Shown: one piece after another, positions 1 to 8,507 of the stretch | Layout of the letters: each line of letters starts with the position of its first letter | Numbering within the stretch: position 1 is the first letter of the stretch | From: Paranoxybacillus vitaminiphilus | GTDB lineage: Bacteria; Bacillota; Bacilli; Bacillales; Anoxybacillaceae | DNA length: 64,000 nt | NCBI RefSeq assembly: GCF_003259935.1 | Contig: NZ_QLMH01000008.1 | Coordinates: forward strand, 1-64,000 | Direction of reading: 5' to 3' | The notes under the pieces: model-generated | What the model saw: only the letters and a program-made list of their open reading frames with translations | Databases searched by the model: none | Told to the model about the DNA's origin: nothing | Program-made: the position numbers and the translations under genes

Positions 1-228
1 AATCCCCATCGATGGAGCATATCGCAAATACCGCCACGGGACATGGTGACAGAAAATTTCTCTTCTAACACATGTTGAATGATTCGTGTATTCCAGCCTG
101 TTTCGATGCCATATCCTTCATCGGCAGGCGTGCTTTCTTCCAGCATCTTTCGCAATTCACGTTCTTCGTCTGGAGACAGATATGGCTTTCTACCGGGAGC
201 ATAATGGCGTTCAAACCTAAAAATGTTC
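1..228 (-). pseudogene. IS630-family transposase fragment
   Basis: The minus strand reads openly through RHYAPGRKPYLSPDEER and later IETGWNTRIIQHVLEEKFS and GGICDMLHRWG, which is the linker and winged-helix part of IS630-type transposases common in Geobacillus. The frame runs off the window's left edge. On its 5' side the homology stops at about position 228, and no helix-turn-helix N-terminus precedes it. A separate short minus frame (250-333, starting MDSDKVRQMQMAKQEW) lies upstream but ends in a stop before reaching it. I read this as a 5'-truncated, inactive copy beside the defence island. The catalytic DDE part would lie outside the window. Confidence 0.75.
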
Positions 229-401
229 GTAACTTTAAAAAAGAAAAGTCTATGGGAAGAAAACAAAAAAATTAAAAAAATCGGTCCATTCCTGTTTGGC
301 CATCTGCATCTGACGAACTTTATCACTATCCATATACAGCATCTTCAATAACAAACTGATTTTTATATATCTACAAGAAAGAGAAACAAAGGAATCCAAG
401 G

Positions 402-433
402 AATCCTTCGTTGCTTATTGGCGGCGAAGGATT
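402..433 (+). terminator. Hairpin with T-rich tail
   Basis: A perfect 9-bp stem (402-410 AATCCTTCG with 425-433 CGAAGGATT) encloses a 14-nt loop and runs into a T-rich stretch on the + strand. It looks like a Rho-independent terminator and would insulate the island's promoter from upstream transcription. The rest of 229-557 holds no gene that I can support. Confidence 0.6.
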
Positions 434-491
434 TTTATTTTATAAAAAAGAGAATAACATGAACAATTAAAAGTAATTATCAAAAAATCAT

Positions 492-525
492 TTGACATTT
501 AATGGTTTTGTTAGTAAGTTATAAA
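492..525 (+). promoter_or_regulatory. Putative promoter of the defence island
   Basis: A consensus -35 box TTGACA lies at 492-497. The best -10 candidates are TAAGTT at 515-520 (17-nt spacer, weak) or TATAAA at 520-525 (22-nt spacer, long). This is the only promoter-like element seen before the first island gene, so it may drive the long operon. The -10 assignment is uncertain. Confidence 0.4.
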
Positions 526-557
526 TAAGAACAAAACAATTGAAAAAAGAGAATAAA

Positions 558-1850
558 ATGAACAATAAAGGAAGTGGTTATATCCATAAATTTATTAATA
601 TAGAAGATTTGCGGACTGAACGTTTAGATCCGTATTTTTATCAAATTGAATTGGAATTGAAAAAGCACTTAGAAAATAAACAAACTGTTCCTTTACGGAT
701 GTTATGTACAGAAATTACGGACGGAACGAGAAACGCAACAGAGTTTGTTGGTTATAAAACGAATGTCCCTTATATCCGCTTATCAAATATTGATGATAAT
801 AAGCTAGTGCAAAAAGGGATGAAATATTTATTTGATTTAGATGGAATTGAGGAGAAAGCCATTGTTAGAAAAGGGGATATTTTAATTTCAAAAATCGTCT
901 CGCTTCCTAAAATGGCTCTTGTTGATGAGACATATGACGGAGCGGTTATCAGTCCTGATATTATAAAAATTCGTCCTGTTGATCAACAAGCTCAAGCGAT
1001 ATTAATGAAGTTCTTTTCTTCAAATATCGGGATACTTTCGTTGAAAAAAATGGCCGTTCCATCTGTATTGCCGAAAATTTCGCTGAAACATTTAGAAGAT
1101 TTAGCGGTCGTAATAGATGAAGAACCTGAAGAAGACAGTCGTAATGAACAAGCCATTTTAAAACAAAAACTGCATAGCCTATATGAATTCGAGTTCAATG
1201 AGATAGACACGTCGCTGCCGACAGAGTTTTGGCTTAAAAACCAACTGACAACAGAGCGATTGGATGTCGATTATTATCGTTATCATACTTCTAAAACGTT
1301 TGAGCAATTGAGAAATAAAATCAAAAATGGACAATGGGCGCAGCTGAAAGACGTTTGTGAAATCGTAACGCATACGGTGAGTCCGAAAGATTTTAACAAT
1401 AAAGAAATCCGTTACATTGGCTTCAAAAATATCGATACAACTTCGCATCGAATTATTTCCGCAGAGACCGTACCATTTGAAAAAGTGAAAAGCCGCGCCC
1501 GCTATGTATTAAAAGAAAACGATGTTCTGCTAGGAGTTGTTGGGCCGTATATCGGAGAAGAAAATCATCCCTTAGCTTTTGTCACGAAAGAGTACGAAGG
1601 AGCGCTGGCGTCAAGTACGTTTGTTGTAATACGTTCAATAAAGATATCATCATACTATTTGTTATGGTGTTTAAATCATCCTCTCGTTCTCTTCCAAATG
1701 AAAATGGAAAGACGTGGGCAGTTGCAATTGATGATTGGTTTAGAAAACTTGAAAAATCTATATATACCTATACTAGGACAGTCGAAAATTCGCCTAATAG
1801 AAGCTTTATTAGAACAGTTATTAAAAGGTCGAATAAAGGGGGATTTATAA
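558..1850 (+). CDS. Type I restriction-modification specificity (S)-like protein, two target-recognition domains
   Basis: This 430-residue protein has the two-repeat layout of HsdS subunits. Each half starts with the typical ERLD-x-YY signature (ERLDPYFY near residue 21, ERLDVDYY near 233) and continues into a target-recognition domain. It probably directs the downstream N6-adenine methylase to a bipartite DNA site. An upstream TTG at 540 is in frame, but ATG 558 has the purine-rich AAAGAG at a usable distance, so I chose it. The stop TAA shares one base with the ATG of the ParA-like gene, implying translational coupling. No HsdR gene follows, so it likely serves a non-classical defence system. 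Confidence 0.85.
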   Translation: MNNKGSGYIHKFINIEDLRTERLDPYFYQIELELKKHLENKQTVPLRMLCTEITDGTRNATEFVGYKTNVPYIRLSNIDDNKLVQKGMKYLFDLDGIEEKAIVRKGDILISKIVSLPKMALVDETYDGAVISPDIIKIRPVDQQAQAILMKFFSSNIGILSLKKMAVPSVLPKISLKHLEDLAVVIDEEPEEDSRNEQAILKQKLHSLYEFEFNEIDTSLPTEFWLKNQLTTERLDVDYYRYHTSKTFEQLRNKIKNGQWAQLKDVCEIVTHTVSPKDFNNKEIRYIGFKNIDTTSHRIISAETVPFEKVKSRARYVLKENDVLLGVVGPYIGEENHPLAFVTKEYEGALASSTFVVIRSIKISSYYLLWCLNHPLVLFQMKMERRGQLQLMIGLENLKNLYIPILGQSKIRLIEALLEQLLKGRIKGDL

Positions 1851-2893
1851 TGACAAAAGTAATTTCATTATTCAATCATAAGGGCGGTGTGAGTAAAACA
1901 ACGACAACGTTTAACCTTGGCTGGGCTTTAGCGGATTTAGGATATAGAGTAATTATGGTTGATGGGGATCCACAATGCAATTTGACAGGGATGGCATTAG
2001 ATTTTTCCGGGATGGATGATTTTGAGGTGTTTTATGAGAATAATCCAGGTGGTAATATTAAAGATGCTCTAAAACCTGCTTTTGCGTCTCAACCTATACT
2101 GCTTCAACCGGTCAGGTGTTTAGAAGTAACGGATAGACCTAACTTATTTGTGCTACCTGGACACGTAGGTTTTTCAGAGTATGATGTACCACTAGGGATT
2201 GCTCAAGAAATGACTGGGAGTTTGCAAGTAACACAAAATTTACCTGGATCTATTAATTATTTACTTCAAGAAACAGCGAAATTTTATAATGCTGACTTTG
2301 TTTTAATTGATATGAGTCCAAGTATCAATTCAATTAACCAAAATTTATTTATGTTAAGTGACTACTTCATAATCCCTTGTAGTCCAGACTACTTTTGTTT
2401 GATGGCCATCGACTCTCTTTGCAATGTTTTTCCGAATTGGGTAGATTGGGGTAAAAGAATGAAGGAGAATAGAGTTTATGCTGAAGCGTATTATCCTGTG
2501 CCGTCTACTCCACCGAAATTTTTAGGGACAATTTCACAGAGATATCGCCCTCGAGATAAAAGTCCGGCGAAGTCTTTCCAAAAATGGATTGATAAAATTA
2601 ACGAGAGGGTACAAATGAAGCTAGTTCCAACTTTAAGGAAACTAGATATGCTAATCGATATCTATGATGTCCAAGAAGATGGAGTTACACCTGACTATAA
2701 TTTGTCGTATATATCCGATTTTAATAGCTTGATAGCGCAATCACAAAAACATAAAGTAGCTGTATTTGCATTAACAGATGAACAAATTGAACAATCAGGA
2801 AAAATATTAGAAACGCAAAAGGGAAATCGTGAAGATTTTAAACAAGTGTTTTTAGAGTTAGCGCAAAAAATTATTGATAGAACATCAAAATGA
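1850..2893 (+). CDS. ParA/MinD-like P-loop ATPase in the defence island
   Basis: The protein has 347 residues. The deviant Walker A motif KGGVSKTTT is at residues 11-19, followed by MVDGDPQCNLTG (Walker A' region) and VLIDMSPSINSINQ (Walker B region), all characteristic of ParA/Soj ATPases. It is longer than chromosomal Soj (about 250 residues), with a C-terminal extension rich in charged residues. No ParB gene or parS array is visible beside it, so a partition role is unlikely. It starts on the last base of the preceding S gene's stop, after a strong AAAGGGGG site. I infer a nucleotide-dependent regulatory or assembly role with the methylase/specificity module. The family is clear; the function is not. 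Confidence 0.8.
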   Translation: MTKVISLFNHKGGVSKTTTTFNLGWALADLGYRVIMVDGDPQCNLTGMALDFSGMDDFEVFYENNPGGNIKDALKPAFASQPILLQPVRCLEVTDRPNLFVLPGHVGFSEYDVPLGIAQEMTGSLQVTQNLPGSINYLLQETAKFYNADFVLIDMSPSINSINQNLFMLSDYFIIPCSPDYFCLMAIDSLCNVFPNWVDWGKRMKENRVYAEAYYPVPSTPPKFLGTISQRYRPRDKSPAKSFQKWIDKINERVQMKLVPTLRKLDMLIDIYDVQEDGVTPDYNLSYISDFNSLIAQSQKHKVAVFALTDEQIEQSGKILETQKGNREDFKQVFLELAQKIIDRTSK

Positions 2894-2918
2894 ACTACTA
2901 AAGGGTGTGTATGTAGTC

Positions 2919-3275
2919 ATGATTTTATATGAATACTTAAAAAACCCAAAAACGATTGATCAGCTTGTGACGATTGCATATGAAAATAAGTTATATTGGA
3001 ATCGGGAACAAATCGAATTGTTCGTCCGGTTAGATCCAACGATTATGCAAAATGAAGCAGGGCTTTGGACAGTGAAGAAAGATGAACGTCAGCAAATCAT
3101 TTTAGCAGCGATTGAGCAGGCGTTGCAAGGCCGCCCGCTAACAAAAATTGATCCTGATGTTTTCGCACAGCTCCCTGCTGATATGATTGTGCCGCAACGT
3201 GAAATTATTGATGTTGCCATTAGCAGCGGCAAATACGAATCACCGCGGGAAAATTTACTTCGTGTCAAACGATAA
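2919..3275 (+). CDS. Hypothetical protein, possibly winged-helix
   Basis: This 118-residue protein sits between the ParA-like gene and the methylase. Residues 10-50 (KTIDQLVTIAYENKLYW, FVRLDP, GLWTV) vaguely resemble HARE-HTH/winged-helix domains, which occur in restriction-associated proteins, but I cannot confirm this. ATG 2919 follows AAAGGGTG. A TTG at 2874 would overlap the previous gene and lacks a good site. It ends 18 nt before the methylase start, so the two are probably co-transcribed. It could be a small DNA-binding partner of the methylase. Confidence 0.65.
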   Translation: MILYEYLKNPKTIDQLVTIAYENKLYWNREQIELFVRLDPTIMQNEAGLWTVKKDERQQIILAAIEQALQGRPLTKIDPDVFAQLPADMIVPQREIIDVAISSGKYESPRENLLRVKR

Positions 3276-3293
3276 ACAGGAGGAAACAGCAAC

Positions 3294-5171
3294 ATGGAAA
3301 CAACAATTCAACACGTACAAGAACAATTAAAAATGAAAGGATACGATCAATTTTCCGAAGTCACTGTTAACGAAGAAGACGGAACAAAAATTTTCACTGC
3401 AACAGGGGATGAAAAAATCGTCTATGTAAAAGTTTTTGAAAAAGATGCAGATTTATCATATGCTGTGCAACAATCGGCACTCAGCGAAGCGCAATATCAT
3501 GAATCCGTTCCTGACTTTATTTGGGCCACAAACGGAGAGATCAACTATTACGCTGATTGCATAGAATCTGTACCGATTGCAGAAATCCCATCTATTGTTG
3601 ACGTTACAAAAAAAGAAAAGAAAAAATTAACAAAACAAGAAGAATGGTCACAAAAAATCTATTCGAAACTGCAAAAAAAATTCGATGGTTTACATGAGCG
3701 ACTCTATGGTCCTGCCGGTGCCGATAATATCAGCTCGACGAACGAAGCGATCGATGAACTGAGTAAATTATTATTTATGGAAATTTTCCGTCTTTATCAC
3801 CCTGACTACGTATTAAAAGAAGGAGAAAATGCTGGTTTAAAAATATATGACATTTTAAAGCATGATTACATAAAGCAGCATGGAAAAAAAGCGGTAAAGC
3901 AAATCAAAGACGCATTTAAAGAAATAAAAAATCACGACGACTATGTAGCGATCAACGACAAAGGTGAAAAGTGCTACATCTTTCACGAAGAGGAGTTTAT
4001 TAAGTTGGAAAATCCAGCAAACTATGTTGCTGCATTTGAAACATTCCAAGAGCTTGGCGAGTTTGAAGATGAGCATGGAGTCGTGAAAAAGGCAACATTA
4101 ACAGACGTTACCGCCGATATTTTAGGACGTCTATACGATGTATTGCTGCGAGGAAAATATGATAGTAAAGTCGGCCAAGCAACGTATTTAACGCCGCGGC
4201 AAGTAACGGAAGCGATGGTCGAAATGGTCATGCACGATTTAACCGCGAATCCAAAAGAAGCGGCTAAATTGCTAGAAACGGATGAAAACGGAAATCCAAC
4301 CTTCCGTGTACTTGACCCGACTTGCGGTTCCGGGGGATTTTTAATAAAAGCTTATGAGGCGATCAAACGATACTTTACGAGAGAATTTGCCGGGATGCAA
4401 ACGGAAAAAATAAAAGAACATTTAGACAAAATGAAAGAGCATAGCTTTGTCGGTGCCGATAAAACACGGAGCATGATTGTCAAAGCGCGTTTAAATATGG
4501 CGATGCACGGTTTGCCAAAAGCACCGATTTTCTGGGTAAGCGACTCGTTAATGACCGATTCATTGCAGCCGGAATCATTTGATGTGATCATCACCAACCC
4601 GCCATTTGGCTCCGGCTCGGTATCGAATAAAACGGAAGAAGGGAAAGCGATTCTTAAACGTTACACATCCGGAATTGACGAAGACGGAAAACCGACGGGA
4701 AAAGGTTTATGTCTTGGAGCAAAGCCAAATAATAAAGGGATTTGGAAGCAAGTCAATTCCACCGACCAAGCGGTATTATTCATTGATCGAAATTTAGAGT
4801 TGTTAAAACCGGGCGGTTATTTAATTATCGTTCTTCCAGACGGCATTTTAAGCAACTCCAGCTATAAACATGTGCGAGAATATTTAATGGGCAAGAAAAA
4901 TGAAGTGACAGGCGAGTTTGAAGGCGGCCGCGCGATTGTGAAAGCTGTTGTTTCATTGCCGACCGTGACATTCCAATTATCCGGCACAGGTGCGAAAACA
5001 TCATTCCTTTATATTAAAAAGAAAGAACACGAAAACGAAAAACAAGGACCAGTGTTCATGGCAGTTGCAGAAGAAATTGGGTTTGATGTGAAAAATAAAG
5101 TCGAAGTACAGCTTGGAAATGACCGGAATGATTTGTTAAAAATTGTTGAAGCGTATAAAAAAGGGATGTGA
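3294..5171 (+). CDS. Type I-like N6-adenine DNA methyltransferase (HsdM family)
   Basis: The 625-residue protein carries the SAM-binding motif DPTCGSGGF (residues 341-349) and the catalytic NPPF motif (435-438) of N6-adenine methylases. About 330 N-terminal residues resemble the HsdM helical domain plus an extra N-terminal part. It should methylate host DNA at sites chosen by one or both S-like proteins and so mark self DNA. A strong AGGAGG site precedes ATG 3294. The next gene begins 4 nt after its stop. It is longer than a typical HsdM (about 500 residues). In MADS-type systems the methylase supplies self/non-self discrimination; that role is inferred here. Confidence 0.92.
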   Translation: METTIQHVQEQLKMKGYDQFSEVTVNEEDGTKIFTATGDEKIVYVKVFEKDADLSYAVQQSALSEAQYHESVPDFIWATNGEINYYADCIESVPIAEIPSIVDVTKKEKKKLTKQEEWSQKIYSKLQKKFDGLHERLYGPAGADNISSTNEAIDELSKLLFMEIFRLYHPDYVLKEGENAGLKIYDILKHDYIKQHGKKAVKQIKDAFKEIKNHDDYVAINDKGEKCYIFHEEEFIKLENPANYVAAFETFQELGEFEDEHGVVKKATLTDVTADILGRLYDVLLRGKYDSKVGQATYLTPRQVTEAMVEMVMHDLTANPKEAAKLLETDENGNPTFRVLDPTCGSGGFLIKAYEAIKRYFTREFAGMQTEKIKEHLDKMKEHSFVGADKTRSMIVKARLNMAMHGLPKAPIFWVSDSLMTDSLQPESFDVIITNPPFGSGSVSNKTEEGKAILKRYTSGIDEDGKPTGKGLCLGAKPNNKGIWKQVNSTDQAVLFIDRNLELLKPGGYLIIVLPDGILSNSSYKHVREYLMGKKNEVTGEFEGGRAIVKAVVSLPTVTFQLSGTGAKTSFLYIKKKEHENEKQGPVFMAVAEEIGFDVKNKVEVQLGNDRNDLLKIVEAYKKGM

Positions 5172-5175
5172 ATCG

Positions 5176-6432
5176 ATGTTAAAAGAAATTCGTTATAAAA
5201 ATTGGAAAAGTTTTTCCGATGCGACATTATATATCGATCCGTTAACGATTTTAATCGGCACGAATGCAAGCGGAAAATCGAATGCGTTAGACGGTATTGC
5301 TTTTTTAAATCGAGTTGTACAAGGAAGGGATTTACAAACTATTTTATCAGGAGATCCTGCTCTTCTTTTAGAAGCAAACATTCAAGCGATTCGAGGCGGT
5401 GTGGAATGGGCCGCTAAACGTCCTTTCACAACTTTTACATTAGAAGCTGTTATTGAATATAATGAGGAAATTGACTATCTCTATGGAATTGAAGTGAGTA
5501 CAAAATCAGATGTAGAAATTGTTTCTGAGTCATTAATCAAAATAAACCGCAAAACAAATAAAACAACCAATATATTTACGGCTACAGCGGAGGAAGGTAG
5601 TCCAAGTATTGAAGCTGCTGTTTATAATGGGAAAGGTCGTCCGAAACATAAACAATTAAAACGTTCTGTTTCGGTCATTAGCCAATTAAAAAATCAAGAA
5701 ACTCGCCAGGAAGTTGATGAAGCGATTCAGTTTGTAACTCATACGTTAGAACATATTTTTATTCTTGACCCTGCTCCTGCATTGATGCGTGACTATAAGC
5801 CGTTTTCTAATCGGCTTGCAAGCAATGCTTCCAATGTGGCCGGAGTGCTGGCCGCATTGCCGGAAGAAGAAAAAAGTTATATTGAGTCGTTGCTTTCAAA
5901 ATATGTTTCCCGCCTTCCTGAAGGAGATGTACAGCGGGTATGGGCGGAGCCGGTCGGCCGTTTTCAAAAGGATGCGATGCTGTATTGTGAAGAACAATGG
6001 CCAGGAAGCAATGAAAAATTGATTGTCGATGCGCGCGGTATGTCAGATGGCACACTTCGTTTTATCGGGATTTTAACTGCCTTGTTAACTCGTCCTAAAG
6101 GCAGTCTCATTGTGATCGAAGAGATTGATAACGGTCTTCATCCGTCTCGCGCTGAAATTTTGCTTGACATGTTAAACGAAATCGGCAGTGAGCGGCAAAT
6201 TGATATTTTAATGACTACCCATAATCCGGCGTTGCTTGATGAGCTAGGACCGGAAATGATTCCATTTATTATCGTCGCCCATCGCTCAGCAGAAAATGGA
6301 GCAAGTGAACTGACGTTATTAGAAGATATTCAAGCACTGCCAAAACTGCTCGCCAGCGGTTCGATCGGCAAGCTGGTGACAGAAGGAGAAATTGAAGAAA
6401 CGCTTACACAACAAGGAAGTGCAGAGCGATGA
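5176..6432 (+). CDS. RecF/OLD-like AAA family ATPase
   Basis: The 418-residue protein begins with LKEIRYKNWKSFSD and Walker A GTNASGKS (28-35), the typical start of RecF/SMC/OLD-type ABC ATPases of the AAA_21/DUF2813 group. Walker B is IVIEEIDNGLHP (acidic pair at 315-316), and an H-loop-like TTHNPALLDEL follows near 346. No TOPRIM domain is evident. ATG 5176 is preceded by AAGGGATGTG, and its stop overlaps the start of the PIN-domain gene by 4 nt. The ATPase and PIN protein probably form a two-component effector or sensor within the island. Confidence 0.88.
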   Translation: MLKEIRYKNWKSFSDATLYIDPLTILIGTNASGKSNALDGIAFLNRVVQGRDLQTILSGDPALLLEANIQAIRGGVEWAAKRPFTTFTLEAVIEYNEEIDYLYGIEVSTKSDVEIVSESLIKINRKTNKTTNIFTATAEEGSPSIEAAVYNGKGRPKHKQLKRSVSVISQLKNQETRQEVDEAIQFVTHTLEHIFILDPAPALMRDYKPFSNRLASNASNVAGVLAALPEEEKSYIESLLSKYVSRLPEGDVQRVWAEPVGRFQKDAMLYCEEQWPGSNEKLIVDARGMSDGTLRFIGILTALLTRPKGSLIVIEEIDNGLHPSRAEILLDMLNEIGSERQIDILMTTHNPALLDELGPEMIPFIIVAHRSAENGASELTLLEDIQALPKLLASGSIGKLVTEGEIEETLTQQGSAER

Positions 6433-6941
6433 AGCGAAAAATTCTTGTTATTGATACATCGATTTTATGTTGTTGGCTGCAAGTCCCTGGCAAAGAAACG
6501 TGCGGAGCGCAAGGAAACAAGTGGGACTATAAACGTGTAAACGATTTGCTGACGGAAGAAGAACGTCAAGGGGCAACGTTCGTTCTTCCGCTGGCAACGA
6601 TCATTGAAACAGGCAACCATATCGCCCAAGCCGCAAAAGAGCGTTATGAATGCGCGCAAAAGCTTGTTCGCATTATTCAAAAAGCATTAGATAAAGAGTC
6701 TCCTTGGGCGCAATTTTCTGAGCAGGCCGAATTGTGGACAGCCGGTGAATTGCATAAACTCATCAAGGAATGGCCGGATCAGGCGAACCAACGTTTATCG
6801 ATTGGCGACGCTACCATCAAATCAGTTGCGGAATACTACGCCAAAGTCAACGGCTGGGAAGTTGAAATTCTGACTGGTGATGAAGGGTTAAAAGCATATG
6901 AACCGACTAAACCAGCAAGAACGCCGAGGAGAAGGAGATAG
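6429..6941 (+). CDS. PIN-like domain protein, candidate nuclease
   Basis: This 170-residue protein shows the spaced acidic residues of PIN nucleases: VIDTSIL (D9), IIETGNH (E60), SIGDATIKS (D127) and LTGDEGLKAY (D151). PIN domains are metal-dependent, usually RNA-cleaving nucleases common in toxins and defence effectors. Its ATGA overlap with the upstream AAA ATPase gene indicates coupled translation, so the ATPase may control the nuclease. The C-terminus is a basic tail (TPRRRR). Family assignment rests on motif pattern only and activity is not shown. Confidence 0.75.
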   Translation: MKRKILVIDTSILCCWLQVPGKETCGAQGNKWDYKRVNDLLTEEERQGATFVLPLATIIETGNHIAQAAKERYECAQKLVRIIQKALDKESPWAQFSEQAELWTAGELHKLIKEWPDQANQRLSIGDATIKSVAEYYAKVNGWEVEILTGDEGLKAYEPTKPARTPRRRR

Positions 6942-7037
6942 TGTTTTCAAGTTTGTATTAACAGGAATTATTTATTGGAGATTTTTTAGGTTTCAAAGAA
7001 ATTCAAATACATTCAGGTATGGAAGGTTTGAGCAAAA

Positions 7038-8474
7038 TTGGAGAAAAAAAGATATTATATATTGAATAATTGTGATAAAACAGTACTAGTTTTTCCAGAA
7101 ATTATTAATTCGGATAGATTAGATGCTAATTATTATAAAGCTCAATATTTGGAACTTCACAACAGGTTAATTGAGTTAAATGCCAATGAACTAGGAAAGA
7201 TAGCCAAAAATATTAAGGATGGTCCTGGTGGATGGGATGTGTCAACAGAAGATTATGTTGACTTTGGGATTCCAGTAATAAGGAGCACAAATTTAAAGGA
7301 TGGATTTGTTAACTTAAACGAAGATGTAGTGTATATATCTGAAGAAAAACATTATAGTTTAGCCAAGTCTGCCGTGAGGAAAAATGATGTATTATTAAGT
7401 GTTAGAGGTACAATTGGCAAGTCAGCTGTTTATAATTATGAAAGTGAAGCAAACCTTAACGCCGCAGTTGTAAAAATAACATTAAAAGACGATACGGTTG
7501 ATCCTTATTATTTATCGTGTTTCTTTAATTCAAGATATGGCCGAATGCAAACTGAGAGAATAGCAAATGGAGCAGTACAAAATAATATGAATTTATCGGA
7601 AGTAAAGTCTAACTTAATACCTTTACCGAATATTGTAATTCAAAGATATATCGGCAACAAACTCCGAAAAGCGGAAGAGTTACAGGAAGAAGCGAGGAGG
7701 TTGAAGGAAGAGGTTAAAGATATATTAGAATCTAACCTTTGTATGAAAAAAATAAAAAATATTTTAATTAATAATGATGAAAAATTTACTTGGGTTAAAA
7801 GGGGAAATATAGAAAATCGTCTGGACGCTGATTATTATAAAAAGACATTTATATTAATAGAGGAAATTTATCTAAAAAACGGGATTAAATTGATGCGTTT
7901 AGAGGAAATTTTAGATGATTTGTATACCGGTACTACACCTAATGCTGAATTTATTTCTAATGAGTATCAAGAAATTAAATTTCTCAGGGTTGATGATTTA
8001 TCAAATAGTTTAGTTAAAAATGAAATTTCTCTATTTATAAAAGAAGAGATAAGACATAGTTTAAGAATTATCACTCCTGGAAGCGTATTAGTATCAATTG
8101 CGGGAACAATTGGTCGATCAGCAGTAATTAATCTCGAAAATTGTACAACTAATCAAAATGTAGCTGTACTTCAATTGAAGGAAAGTATAGCTAAGCCTTA
8201 TTATTTATCGGCATATTTTAATAGTCCAGTCGGTCGTCTATTTTTGGAACGAGTAAGTACCCAAGCTACTGTTAAATATATTAATAATGATTTATTAAAG
8301 TCAGTAAAGATTCCTGTAATAGATATAGAAACGCAATCTAAAATACAAGAATTATTAATAATGGCTTCTGAGAAAGAGATATTATCTAAGCTTTTAATAT
8401 CAGAAGCCAAACAAGACGTCGAAGACCTGATCGAAGGCAAGTTCAATGAGTCGAAAGTTTCTGAAGGGGTGTAG
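7038..8474 (+). CDS. Second type I-like specificity (S) protein
   Basis: This 478-residue protein again has two halves, each opening with RLDA-x-YY (RLDANYYK near residue 27, RLDADYYK near 261). A coiled-coil spacer rich in KAEELQEEARRLKEEVKD lies between them, a hallmark of HsdS. The start is TTG 7038 after GGAAGG; no in-frame ATG fits. The gene is visibly more AT-rich than its neighbours and follows a 96-nt gap with no gene, suggesting it was acquired or swapped as a module. Two S-like proteins with one methylase could give two specificities, or one could serve recognition by the restriction part. Confidence 0.85.
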   Translation: MEKKRYYILNNCDKTVLVFPEIINSDRLDANYYKAQYLELHNRLIELNANELGKIAKNIKDGPGGWDVSTEDYVDFGIPVIRSTNLKDGFVNLNEDVVYISEEKHYSLAKSAVRKNDVLLSVRGTIGKSAVYNYESEANLNAAVVKITLKDDTVDPYYLSCFFNSRYGRMQTERIANGAVQNNMNLSEVKSNLIPLPNIVIQRYIGNKLRKAEELQEEARRLKEEVKDILESNLCMKKIKNILINNDEKFTWVKRGNIENRLDADYYKKTFILIEEIYLKNGIKLMRLEEILDDLYTGTTPNAEFISNEYQEIKFLRVDDLSNSLVKNEISLFIKEEIRHSLRIITPGSVLVSIAGTIGRSAVINLENCTTNQNVAVLQLKESIAKPYYLSAYFNSPVGRLFLERVSTQATVKYINNDLLKSVKIPVIDIETQSKIQELLIMASEKEILSKLLISEAKQDVEDLIEGKFNESKVSEGV

Positions 8475-8507
8475 AGGCACTCCTTCTTTTCTAGAGGGGT
8501 GAATGGG

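Noticed and set aside
72-275. 67-residue + strand open frame
   Set aside because: Antisense to the IS630-type transposase fragment; no ribosome-binding site or motif.
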